The notes beneath the pieces were generated by a model that searched no databases, was not told where the DNA came from, and was given only the letters and a program-made list of their open reading frames with translations. A stretch of DNA of 38,077 nt from Pleurotus djamor (lineage: Eukaryota; Basidiomycota; Agaricomycetes; Agaricales; Pleurotaceae). Numbering within the stretch: the stretch's first letter is position 1; each line of letters opens with the position of its first letter. This document shows positions 21,508 through 31,889 of the stretch, piece after piece. The DNA is taken from NCBI GenBank assembly GCA_029747585.1, contig JAPEVF010000435.1, positions 1-38,077 on the forward strand, read 5' to 3'. Position numbers and translations under genes: made by a program.

Positions 21508-22610
21508 TTACCTATCCCACCGATGGACGCCAGCGAGAGTGACCGCAAAGTTCAAGGCAAGGTAGAGAGTCGCCAGAGGGAGCGATCGAAAGACTGCATT
21601 AGGACCTGAAATACACGTCATGACTCATGATCCTCATCGAGCCTCCAGAAAGGTGTAACCTTGATGTGAGGTATAAGTTTCGAGCTACCAAGTCCAGAAG
21701 TGATGCACCAGACCCACTAGGAACACAGTCCCAAATCTAGAAAAATCGATTAGGTTGCCGCGGCCAGTAGTTTGGAGAATCGTACTAAAGGTGAAGACAG
21801 CTGAATTGCGGCCACTGTCGTTAGGTGGGGGGTCCAGGTCCAGGGTGAGACACACGTTTAGTGTGAATGTCATTGAAATTTCCAGTCGGGGTAGCGATAT
21901 CTCCGCCACAATGGACCAAATTTAGCAAGGAAGACGCGAATGTGGAGGACCATCGAACGTCGACTACAATGGAAACCAGAAACCCGCCAGTGATCGCATA
22001 TCGTGCCTAAGTAGGTTAAAATTCTCAGATAAAAATACCAAACTCTATGATAGACCAAGGCGAGACCTACCTAAGCCTGTCAGCTGTCCCGCGAGCGAAA
22101 GTAAGGGTATACAGTTCATCCACATGGTAAACATCAAGCTAACGTTAGGTTTGAGCTTGAGGAACATGTTTGCATGAGGTCCCCACATGAACCCGTCTGC
22201 CAACATATACAGAACAGGTAAGATCCAGTCCACTTAGATTGGAACCAAAATACATCGCCGTAGGGGACGAACCGATTGTCACGCAGAAGTGGCCGTGGCT
22301 CTCCAATGAATAATGAATGGGGAATTACAGAAGCAGACCCGGAATTGGCAAGCGGCGAGTATTCGCATTGCTGTCACGCCTACAAAGATCAATGGGGAAC
22401 CAATAAGTACGGATGCATTCTAAACAGAGAGTAATGAAGACTCGCCCTTCTCGAGGAGAATGGAGAACCGTGCAGGGAAAAAACAACGGCTAGATCGCAC
22501 AGAATAGCACTGGTTACGGTTCTGACCTGAGTGGTGATAAAGCTGCAAACTTGACATCAACGAACGGATCGTATCGTGCCATTAAAACGGTTGTAATTTG
22601 AATGCAATAC
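21508..22610 (-). pseudogene. Fragments of a multi-pass membrane protein gene
   Basis: Several minus-strand stretches are clearly hydrophobic and protein-like: a possible start MARYDPFVDVKF near 22580, VLIGSPLIFVGVTAMRILAA near 22410, WILPVLYMLADGFMW with LKPNVSLMFTMWMN near 22220-22100, and a last segment SLPLATLYLALNFAVTLAG ending at a TAA at 21508. Good splice signals separate some of them, but I could not chain all in phase without stops. It is either a real gene whose exons I misjoined or a decaying one. The pattern of hydrophobic helices loosely recalls fungal wax-synthase or seven-helix families; no diagnostic motif was found. Confidence 0.3.
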
Positions 22611-22687
22611 GTGACATGACTAAGCTAGACACCCACACCAGATCAGAAGTCCACATCGTACGAATAAGCTATTGGGAACCACTCGCC

Positions 22688-24137
22688 TTACGACGAGCTA
22701 ATCGGAGCAAGGGACGGAGCGATAGGCTGTTCATCGGGTAGAGGATCCGGTTCAGCTTCATTGTACAGCCAAATAACACCTTCTCCATCCTGAAAGTCAA
22801 TCCCTTGTCCCTCAAATCGTTCAGCCCACCAGATAAATATATCCTTAATGAGTGAATCTCCGCATGAGTCCACCAAGAACCCGACCGTCCTTACTACTTC
22901 GAGGCTGGGGTATAAGTCGCGGTTAATGGCCATCAGATGGTCTTTGGTTGAGGAGGATTTGTTGGGGTATAGATAGTCAGACTTGATCGCACGTATGCCG
23001 ATGCGGCGAATGTTAGGATGCGAATGGACAAATGGTTGTTTGGAAGCTTGAGGGAACGTGAGAGAATGGAGGTTGGGACAGGTGGTTGGGTTAAGAAATA
23101 AAGAGGGGTCGACGAGGTCGCAGCCTCTGTCATCGTATTCCCCGTGAATTTGAGGAGGTAGGATATCAACCGCAACGATGGTGTGTCCGTGAACGGCAAG
23201 CATCTTTGAGAGGCGCTCATTGAAGAGGGGCGACGGAGGTGGGGTTTCAATTGTGATATTCTCAAGCGAAGGGAATGAAAAGAAAGAAGCAAAGAAGGGT
23301 GAAAAAGAGGAGGAAAGGAGGAGTGTGTTCACGCGCGGGAGGCACGGTCGGCTTGCGGGGCTCGAAGCTTCAAAGTGTTCCACTTGTCCCGATATACCAC
23401 GCAAATCTAGGGTGCGCAACGAAGAAAAGGTACCAAAAAAATGGAACGGCGTCGGAGGATACTTGGTTGATCCAATTGAGCCCCTTCAGCGAACCGCCGT
23501 AGAGCTTGGAGATGGCGCTGAGGTACTCCTTGGGCAGCTCACAGTTCCAGCGCCCGGTGATGTGCCTCATGTTGGGGCATAGCCTCATTATCTGGAAGGT
23601 TGCGACGAGGTAGTCGAAGCCGCCGCGAGATGAAACGGTAATATCAAGGTGTCGCACGTAATCGCCCAGCTGAACGCGTGCAAGTGGTGACTCCGATCGT
23701 AACGCAGCAAGGACGAGGTTCGCCATCCGAAGACTTGAGATTGAAATGAATTCATAGAGGATACGGAGTGCAACTCGACGCCATGCACGGCACACAAAGA
23801 CCAAAGCGCACTTGGTTCTCAGCGAAAGGTACGGAGTATTCGCCGCCATCACGTTATTTGAGACGCGCGCCGTCGTAAACGCGTCCAACGGCGCCACGGT
23901 TTTGGCGGGGTGACAGTAAGTCGCGAATTCGAAGATTTCAAGCCATATCTCGTCAGGAAGAAGCGGAATCGACCATGTTCTCTCGGGTATCGCTGGTAAC
24001 GCAGATAATCTATAAGTGGGACACCTAAAGCCACTGATGAGTGTCAAAGTCCAGCCGCTGCGAGGTATCTCTAATTCATACTGATAAAAAGGACGCAAAA
24101 GGTCGTTGAGATGAAGCCCTATCGTCCTCAAGGACAT
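22688..24137 (-). CDS. F-box-like protein split by a homopolymer frameshift
   Basis: Two overlapping minus-strand frames, 24137-23370 and 23419-22688, form one protein of about 480 residues if the run of seven A (T on the coding strand) at 23435-23441 is six. The reading then passes from SSDAVPFF to GTFSSLRTLDLRG without interruption. The N-terminal part holds an F-box-like motif, IPLLPDEIWLEIFEFATY, and VFVCRAWRRVALRILYE. The second part has LRR-like strands and a C-terminus typical of this fungal family (DIFIWWAERFEGQGI). The frameshift may be a sequencing error or a real lesion. The gene is divergent from the Vps3844 gene, with 152 bp between starts. Confidence 0.75.
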
Positions 24138-24289
24138 GATGATGGTGGTACAAGTTCAAGAAAGTTCTGAGTCAAATATTGAGCCCAAAGTAGCACATGA
24201 CGGACGGGACAAATATAGTCAAATAAGAGGAGGGCGCTGCGTCGGGCTGCGAGCTTGAACTCGAGCTCATCGTCTCCCACAACGTCGAC

Positions 24290-25454
24290 ATGCACTTTCT
24301 CGTTGGTGCACTACTTTCTGGTCTCCAGCTCGCGCACGCTACCAGCATCTACCTGAATCCTGCCTCTGCCACCTTTTCCGAACCCAAATCAGCCGAAGAG
24401 GCTACCTTCGCTCTTTCACAACACCTGTCTCTCGAGCATTATGAGCAAATACAAGACAACCTGCACGGAGAACAGCCATTTGTTGGACAAGGCATGAGAG
24501 ATGCATTGCTTCTGGCTGCTGATGAGGACGATGCCAAAGGTCAGTCTGCAGAACTGAACTTACCGCGACGAAATACTCAAAGTGGCGTGCAGCTATCCTG
24601 CCTGATACGTTGCAGGCCATCTCAAAGCTTGGGGGTTCACTTGACGGAAATCCTCGGCCTCTCCTAACGACTTTCGTCCACCGAGCCAGCGAATCATACT
24701 CCTCCGTCTTCGTCTCAGTAGATGCACCGTCCACGGAGAACCTACCGCAGGACTTTGTCAAGTCTATTCATTCACTATCCAACTTCCTAGCAACTTCACA
24801 GCATCCTGCATTCGCTGCATTCGATCTTTCTCCCCTCACACAAATTCGTTCGAAATTTGGACCCCAGAGTGCGGAATATGACGCTGCCTTGGAGGAAGCC
24901 CGGCTCTTGATACACGATGCTATCGCCGCCTCCGAAACACTTCATCTCGCTTTGGTCACCTACTCTTCTTCTACGCGTGTTGAACGCGCAGTTGGCTCGC
25001 AGCAGACCCAATCCCCATTTCCGGGGGATCACCCCGCTCCGCCTCAGAAACCGATAGGCTCCATCTCCACGTGCTTCAGCACCGCGGATGCATGCAATAA
25101 TGGAACCTCATCTTGCTCTGGCCGAGGAACCTGCATCCAAGCGAGCAAGGCTGGGAGAAGTTGCTATGTTTGTACTTGCGAAGTCTCCAAGTCAGGCTCT
25201 GGCGCTCAGACGAAGACCGAGTATTGGGCTGGAGAGAGCTGCGAAAAGAAGGACGTGAGCGGGTGAGTGGTTTCCATTCCCTCATGGAAATCAACATTCT
25301 CAATTTGTCTGGAAGGCCATTTGTTCTCTTGACCGGCACGGTGATCACCATAATTCTCCTATTGGTAGGCTCTGTGGGATTGCTCAGTGGTGTTGGAAGC
25401 CAAGAATTACCCAGTGTCCTGATGGGTGGCCTGGTTGGTGGCAAGCGAGACTAA
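24290..25454 (+). CDS. Vps3844-type secretory-pathway membrane protein (DUF3844)
   Basis: Three exons: 24290-24539, 24593-25262 and 25316-25454, giving about 352 residues. The N-terminus MHFLVGALLSGLQLAHA is a clear signal peptide. The luminal part contains ILPDTLQAISKLGG. Near the C-terminus is the family's EGF-like cysteine cluster: CFSTADAC, CNNGTSSCSGRGTC and CYVCTC, then YWAGESCEKKDVSG. A transmembrane helix (FVLLTGTVITIILLLVGSVG) and a short tail ending GGKRD follow. Proteins of this family are linked to vacuolar sorting or ER-vacuole traffic in fungi. The acceptor at 24592 was chosen over a later one because it keeps the frame. Confidence 0.88.
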
Positions 25455-25666
25455 GTTCGCGACCTCGATTAGCTGGTAATCATTGATGCCGAGGCGCACA
25501 CCGTGTGCTCTCTACCCTGTGGCTCATTATCGCATCTGTCGCACCTTGCAAGTCTCCTTGTTTCCACCACAAATAATGACAGTTGCATTCACTGTTCGGC
25601 GTTTTCGTCATTTAAATAAGTCATTGGACCCTTCTTGACGCGTATTGTCAACCGCCCGCCCTGTAG

Positions 25667-25973
25667 ATGACGTCTGACCGCGTTGAATTTTTCGACTCGT
25701 TCCTTGCCGACCTGCTCATTAGCCTCCACATCAGGTTCGTGCCCTCGTACTTGAGNAGACTTTTCATTTATACCCGTTCAACGTTCACCACTTTAGATTN
25801 GTGTGCCTGATAGGCCCCCCTCCTCTCACCACGTCAAAAAATTGACAGGCCTAAGCCACACATGGACGTATTGCATCAGACTGCGAGGTCAACCCAAATC
25901 CATCAAGACTCTAACCTTCATTAGCCTTTATTTTGACCATCAACAGGTGGGGCCCATTCCTCCATATGGCTGA
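25667..25973 (+). CDS. Possible small three-exon gene
   Basis: Exons 25667-25734, 25849-25887 and 25925-25973 (GT-AG introns, consistent phases) give 51 residues, MTSDRVEFFDSFLADLL at the start and VGPIPPYG at the end. Intron 1 holds two Ns. There is no known family and the size is near the limit of chance, but three matching junctions and a coherent amphipathic N-terminal helix argue for a real gene. It is convergent with the Gti1/Pac2 gene, 130 bp away. Confidence 0.35.
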
Positions 25974-26103
25974 GTTCAAGCCGTTCAAAGGAACCTCTCA
26001 TGTAATCAATTGTCCCAAGTAAAGATACAAAAAGTACGACGCTAAGTTTACAGATGGTGCGTAATAATCAATACTGCGTGTATATGCATTAACTATTAGG
26101 ATA

Positions 26104-27269
26104 CTATCTTAAGTCCGGTATGATCATCATCAACAACTTCTCGTCGATGGGATGCCGAGGCTTGGGTGCTATGTTCTCTAGGTAAGCTAATGGAGCAAGG
26201 TCTTTCGGCGTAGAGGGCGTAGGGGGTGACGGTGGAGTGGCCCGATCGTTTGTCAATTGAGGGTATTCGTTTCGCGGGTGAGGTAAGGAAGGTCTTCTGG
26301 CTTCGAGTATGTCATTCTGCTGAGAAGATGACAACGACGTTATAGGTGCTAGTTGGGGCCCCGATGAGGGAACGTAATCTTCTTCGACCTGATCTCGGAT
26401 TCTTCCTTTGGCAGTTCGTGCGCTTTTGTACCTGCCTTGCGGGACGAGGAGGGATGCCAGATGCGGCAATTGGGAGACTGTCCGTAGGTAGTCAAGCGAG
26501 TCTTCCGTGAAATACGCGACTAAATTCCCAGCTCAGCGATCCTTGAACCTGGTGTCCGCAAAGCATCGAAGAACTCAACTGAGATGCCATTTCTTTCGAC
26601 CTGTCGCTGTGTCCACCCAGACTGAGTACGTTTGTTTTATCAAGCCTCGACTTGTTTCTGATCGTATGGGTGATCTAGAGTGTCAAAAGTGCGTTTCAGA
26701 TCATCCTCACGTTGAGATAAATTGACATGGGATCTGACCCGTACATGTTCTCGGCGTCAGTATGTCTTGTTTCCTTTTCGTGATAGAAGAGAAAGCCCTG
26801 CAGCAAAAAAAATGTAAGGGAATGGAATTGTGTTATATATAGACCGAGTTACATCGCGGACTCTCGATGGGCCCCATCGGATTCCTAGGTCGTGGTATCA
26901 GAGATGAGTAGGATTGCGAGATATGAAAAGGGCGTGCCATCGGTCCAGCGCTCTATCCCGAGCTAAGAAGCGATCAGTGTCAACGCCGACTCGCATGGTG
27001 TTCAAAGCGTTACTCACTCCAGTTGCCTCTGCGTGTGGCCCCCGTTCTTCCCATACATATACTGAGCCCGGTGTTATAGTGTTGCGTTCTTCGGTATCGA
27101 GTCGACGTGTAACAATAGGAAGGACGTTCAGGCATACGGCGTGGAATATCACTCGTGCGTCGGCCGGCGAGCGCACCCGTATACCAGTGCAGGTCGCGCG
27201 TGTCAGTGATAGACTGGAATCGTGGTGGCGAGGGTACGAGGGTAACGCAGGTTGGATGTAAGGAAGCAT
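26104..27269 (-). CDS. Gti1/Pac2 (WOPR-domain) transcription regulator
   Basis: Six exons: 27269-27018, 26962-26938, 26884-26853, 26797-26745, 26674-26580 and 26519-26104, all joining in phase. The WOPR/Gti1-Pac2 domain is complete: TCTGIRVRSPADARVIFHAV, VTRRLDTEERN, GSVYVWEERGPHAEATG, LGIERWTDG, IRWGPSRVRDGFLFYHEKE, LIKQTYSVWVDTATGRKKWH and LIAYFTEDSLDYLRTV. VPQGRYKSARTAKGR closes it. A Pro/Ser-rich tail follows to the stop. Relatives (Wor1, Ryp1, Sge1, Pac2, Gti1) are DNA-binding regulators of morphology, nutrient response and virulence or sporulation. Exons 2 and 3 are only 25 and 32 nt, and the intron 26937-26885 starts with GC. Almost 3.4 kb of DNA without a convincing gene lies upstream. 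Confidence 0.9.
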
Positions 27270-27273
27270 TGGA

Positions 27274-27284
27274 GGGGGGGGGGG
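27274..27284 (+). repeat. G11 homopolymer just upstream of the WOPR gene start
   Basis: A run of eleven G (C on the coding strand) begins 5 bp upstream of the ATG. Length is likely to be uncertain in the read data. Confidence 0.8.
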
Positions 27285-27315
27285 CTAATCGCCTGACACG
27301 GGCAAGTCAAGGGGG

Positions 27316-27323
27316 GTATATAA
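27316..27323 (-). promoter_or_regulatory. TATA-like box of the Gti1/Pac2 gene
   Basis: The element TTATATAC on the coding strand lies about 47-54 bp before the start codon at 27269, next to a C-rich tract. Confidence 0.45.
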
Positions 27324-27324
27324 G

Positions 27325-30300
27325 CACCAGAACCGATCTTCAAGGCACGCAATCCAGATTGAAGCGGGAACAAAATAGGTGTACTTTATCAGGAAATCAT
27401 AACAGGGAAAGCTTCCGTATTCTTGGACTAAATATAAGGACCCTTTCGTGGGGGTTTTCCCGTCATGATGTGACACTCTTCCTCGAGAGGGTTGTCACAG
27501 ATAGACTTTTAGGGAACGATGGGTTTTGAGAAGATGGCCGATTATGAGGGCCGACGGTGGCTGATCTAGTAGGCTATGAGGGTCCCAAGATGTGGTATAT
27601 CGCTTAAGAATCGTAATACGGCGCAGCCCGGGTAGCCTACACCCACAAGTGTACAATATGCTTTGTCTGGCTCAATTTCAAGTAATTATCCTCCCTCCCA
27701 AGGTTGGCTGGAAGAGGCAAGAGACAAAGACGCTTCTCCAATGCTACAGCGTTCAGCGCCATGGGGAATCCTGCATAGATTTAGGCCATTCTCGGAATAT
27801 CATCCGTAAACGCCACAGTAGGAGAAGCGAAGGGAGACTTCTCGAAAGAAGTTCATCTGTCTAGGGGAGGAGAAGGACAAATGTATGACACAGCTACCTT
27901 ACTTACGGAGATGGCATTTCGGAAGAAAGGGATTCATTCTGGTGGGGATTGACACCTTCAGTCGCCAAGTGGGAATGTGGATTCTCCTTAACGTGCAGTT
28001 CGGAGGACAGTAAAGGCCTTCCATTACTCGGGTGCTCCTTGTTCCTCGCTGGCCGCGATCAGCATCCTAAGATGTTGGATACAACACCTATTAACAAGGT
28101 GGGTAAATGAGCTTGTTAACCCTGAGAAGGAGGACACCGATGGCCGGGATACCGAGGTCCATCTAACCGGTAACCCGCGGGCCTCTCTTCTCGTGTTAGG
28201 AACACTACGAGGGATGGACATGATCCATGATGGATCTCACTCCACTGCGTCGACAGTTACGGAATCGAAATCGTAGAAGGCGCGGGCGCCAGGATCTACC
28301 AATGCCGTTTGACAGGCTGCTATTGGTCTGATAGCGCTGGTGTCCTCCAGCTGGGAAACGGCGACATCGGAAGTATTGGAATCGGACTCAGAAACAGCAT
28401 AGCGATGATGTCAGACCAGAGAAGTTCGAATTAATGGATTTCGAACGGCCTTGAATGAATGAACGAAGTTCCCAAGAAATTTCCCAGATGGACGCTGGTG
28501 CAGATGACTAGCCTCGAAAACGGAACCGAATATCAGAGGTGCACATATGTTAGATCTTCTGGAAAGACACCAGGCGTTCGTCCTCCTTGGTTTGGAAAAA
28601 TTGAATGCGGCGATGCGGTGCTCGGAAGGCTTGGTATCCATGTCTGAGTTTGTTCGAAGTCGATTGATCCCTCAATGTCACTAGCCATGAGGATAAAACA
28701 ACAAGCTTTCCAGCAATGTTCGCGGGGAAAGTGCCGCCGCTGGGCCATCCGGGAAGGTCCCTTGGACTGATAACGCCGCTCCGCGCAAGCAACGAGAAAG
28801 CCTATGTAGTTTCGGTGAACCGTTCTTAAACTCCCTATCATAGCGGTCGCATAGAATGATTTAGCGAGGCATTCCTGGATGAACTGTGGGTGAAGTGAGG
28901 TAAACTGATAGGTAAGAAGACAAGAAGACACAGCTTGCGTTGAGTCTGCGATGCCATGCATACACACTGAGGTGCACCTGTGAGAAAAAACCACTATTTC
29001 AGTGATTTGCTGTACGTGATTATCTCAAAGATGCTTTCGTGCTGTCAGTGCCATCAAATAGCCCGGCGGCACACTGGCTCATCAGTAGAGCCCACAGGTC
29101 AAAAAATAGCATTTCGAAGCCAGTTCGAAGCGAAGCTCGAGTCTGACACCGCCGGGAGTTTGCGAAACAGCTGCGTGTCTTTCGAAATCATTTCAGATTC
29201 TCACCTTCATAGTCCATGGATATGGTGATTTAATATGTTTCCGTTTCATTTCCTTGCGACTCTTAGAAGTTGTGGAGAAAAAAGAAGAATTTCAAACGCC
29301 GCGACGGGAGATCATTCGATATCCAACCAGGAAACTAGGGGCATCCTCCTGAAGCCTGTGAACGCACCTAAGCCAAGCCACCAGGTACTGGGATTCGTGC
29401 CGTCGCCGTTGCCTGGGGAATGTGAGCAATTCTTCCGTCGTGCATGCCTTCCAAGGGCGGTCTATCGCTCATAATATATCCTAATCGATTCAAGTCTTGC
29501 CCCCTCCACAGGTCAAACCATTATCCGATTTTGTGCAACCCGTATGCCGGACTCGGATGGTCATCTTCAGTCGGTGGTAGTGGAGCTTTTCTACTGTGCT
29601 ACAGCTTGAAAGCGATACACATCCGCGTAAGTAAGTTCACCCGAGGTATGTCATTCTGACGAATCCCGCGAGGAAAATAACCAGGTATGTCTGAAGTGTG
29701 TGTGTCTCGGGTGCAGACAGCTCCACAGATTAGACGTTCGATCCTATCTCAGGACAAACGTGGGGCATCTTACTATATATCCCTTTGGGCTTCTCTGCTT
29801 CGTGAACAGCCAATTCCGGCCTTTGACTTGCAGCTTGATCTAACAAGTAGCTGGCTTCTCCATCGTAATCAAGGCTGGGGACTCATGCATCGAGCGGTGA
29901 CTGGTGAAGCTGCTTGCCCATCCCTTCCCTTGTGCGAGTAAGCTCCTCGCCGTGCGCCACTTACTCAGAGGCACGTAAGCGAGGTGATATACGGAATCCT
30001 TGGCTGGGCCTCACTCGAACCCCCTTACGCCAATTCCCTAGGGTGAATTGAGTATCGACTTACCGAGGGGAGTTGTTGGACCTGGCTTACCCCATTCGAT
30101 ACAAGAACCACGTATTTTGGTGTGGTCCATGCCGTTCTCGCGTCGTATCGTGTCTAGCTTCTTCAGGCATGTATAATGGCCAAGGGTTCCTGTCATTTGA
30201 ATACGAACATATGCAATCTTCACCATTTTATTGTCTACATATGTTTTAGATCATATGAACACACAATGCTTGGACGATATACGGAGAAACTTCCCACTCA

Positions 30301-30740
30301 CCGGGTCTTGGACCAGTGGGAAATTACCAGTTACGACTTCGCCCAAAATACACACACCAGAAGGACATTGTGCGTCGATACGTTGCGTTTATGATATCAT
30401 GCAACGTCTTCTTTCTCAATCAGACCATTGGATAGAAGGGTGGAGATCTTAAATCCTCACCCAATCCTCATCTGTGGCTTAGCGTTTGACAGCATCAAGC
30501 GGGCGCCGCAGCTGTTGTGATGGCCAATCGCTTTCAGGCAGGCTAAGAGCCCACACTGCGAGTGTCTTCCATAACATTATACCTTAAACGCCACCGAACG
30601 ACGCGCAAAGGATCGCGATGGGGAAAGGCGGTCTGGTACACTGAATTAACTCGCTAGTACTAAAGTTACAAGATTAGAGAACCATAGAGATCAGACATAG
30701 AGACGAAAGAAAATGGGGTATGTTCTCGGCGTGGACGGAT
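27325..30740. other. Long region without convincing genes, upstream of the WOPR regulator
   Basis: Open frames of up to 153 codons occur on both strands (for example 28533-28994 minus, 29687-29941 plus), but they overlap one another, lack motifs and do not chain into exons. The region is bounded by the start of the Gti1/Pac2 gene and the stop of the next minus-strand gene, so it is mainly 5' flank of the regulator. It could hold regulatory DNA, a long leader or unrecognised non-coding RNA genes. Confidence 0.5.
28091..28119. repeat. Short inverted repeat (8-bp arms)
   Basis: TTAACAAG at 28091-28098 and CTTGTTAA at 28112-28119 form perfect arms around a 13-nt spacer. It may be a dyad binding site in the WOPR upstream region, or chance. 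Confidence 0.4.
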
Positions 30741-31248
30741 TTAACTGAACTTCCCAAGAGCCCGAGCGGACTTGCCAACCACCTTGGCTTCTGCCTGCTT
30801 CAACTTTGCACGTCTGGCACTGTAAGGGATATGTTTAGAAACAGCATGCTTCGAAACCAATGTAACAGCAAAGTACTCACTCTTCCTCAGCTTCCTTGTC
30901 CAAGAATCTGACATGTTCTCGAGCTTCTTTAACACTGGCTCGGGCTTGCGTGAGAGCACGGTCTGCTTCTCTCTCTGCTTCCTCCGCTAGAGATACTTTT
31001 TCTCGGGCAGCCCGGATGGTGGGGTCATCGTGGGCAGACGAACGGTTGTTTCCGCGGAAAANGAAGCTGCCACCACCGTTTCTCGAAGAATTGTTGGATG
31101 AGGAGTCGGATGATGTTGAGCGACGACGACCGCCAAACATGCCACCGCTACCACTGTTCTGGTGGGTCTGTCGAGAACGATCGGGGGAAGGGGTGCGTCG
31201 GGTGGAGAATATGCTGCCTTTTCGCTGGGGTGGTGAGTCGTTCCTCAC
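30741..31248 (-). CDS. Small Ser-rich protein with C-terminal coiled coil; start uncertain
   Basis: Exons: up to 30881, then 30819-30741, joined through a GT-AG intron (phase 2). The C-terminal half is a long charged helix, DDPTIRAAREKVSLAEEAER through HVRFLDKEAEE and ARRAKLKQAEAKVVG, ending RALGKFS. The N-terminal half is Ser/Asn/Gly/Arg-rich (GGMFGGRRRSTSSDSSS) with one N at 31062. The open frame extends upstream past 31248, but the codon there is GTG and no in-frame ATG lies upstream before a stop. The first ATG is inside GGMFGG at about 31141. A 5' leader exon or a base error may hide the real start. A TATA box lies at 31424-31430. No family is named. Confidence 0.6.
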
Positions 31249-31423
31249 TTCGTTATTGTGGGTGGTGTTATCGTGCGACTTGAATAGTTGTCTAGCAGTG
31301 ATTGGGTCAGAAGGGAGCTGGCGAAGGATGAGATATTTTCACCTGCTGCCGTAAAGAAGTTTGAACTCGAGAGTGGGTTGGAGTATTGTAGAATGGGGCT
31401 TCTTTGCTAGTAGGATTCGCTCG

Positions 31424-31430
31424 TTTTATA
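31424..31430 (-). promoter_or_regulatory. TATA box of the coiled-coil gene
   Basis: TATAAAA on the minus strand, upstream of the Ser-rich coiled-coil gene. The next plus-strand gene has its own TATA box, so 31430-31767 is a divergent promoter. Confidence 0.5.
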
Positions 31431-31766
31431 GATGTCGATGCTATTCTGGGTACGTCATGCAATATGGGGGTGCTTTGGAACGATGACGGAGTAGCTGGTC
31501 ATGTTGGCTATCGTCTAGTGGGGAATGAGTGGGGAATCATGCAAGTGGAGCCAAAGCTGTTGAGGAGGATCTTATGAGGGGTTCGTGTTGGCCAGTACCG
31601 GAGGGCGAGCGACGATCCTCAGAAGCACAACGATCCTACTAGTAAGTTGAGGCTGGGCAAGTTCTAGAGGTTTGGGCTCGACGCCAAAGGGCCCGTGCGT
31701 GGGAAATCGATTAGAGTCAGTATATCGGAGTCTGAATATTGGGCTTGTGTTGCAATCCGCATCAAG

Positions 31767-31774
31767 TATAAAAG
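31767..31774 (+). promoter_or_regulatory. TATA box of the TFIIA large-subunit gene
   Basis: TATAAAAG lies 116 bp before the ATG at 31890. Confidence 0.5.
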
Positions 31775-31889
31775 CCACTGCCCTTGCTTCCTTCCCCCCA
31801 CGGTCCCCACGTCCAGCGTCCAGCCTACGTTGCTCGCTGTGCCCGACGACCAAGAGCCCTCAAGCCGACGGTGACGAGAATAGAGAACG

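Noticed and set aside
26500..26640. Apparent frameshift in the Gti1/Pac2 gene when read as VERNGISVEFFDALRTPGS
   Set aside because: The correct frame is LIKQTYSVWVDTATGRKKWH followed by a normal intron 26579-26520; no frameshift is needed.
26914..27261. 115-codon plus-strand open frame
   Set aside because: Shadow of exon 1 of the Gti1/Pac2 gene, whose minus-strand motifs are unmistakable.
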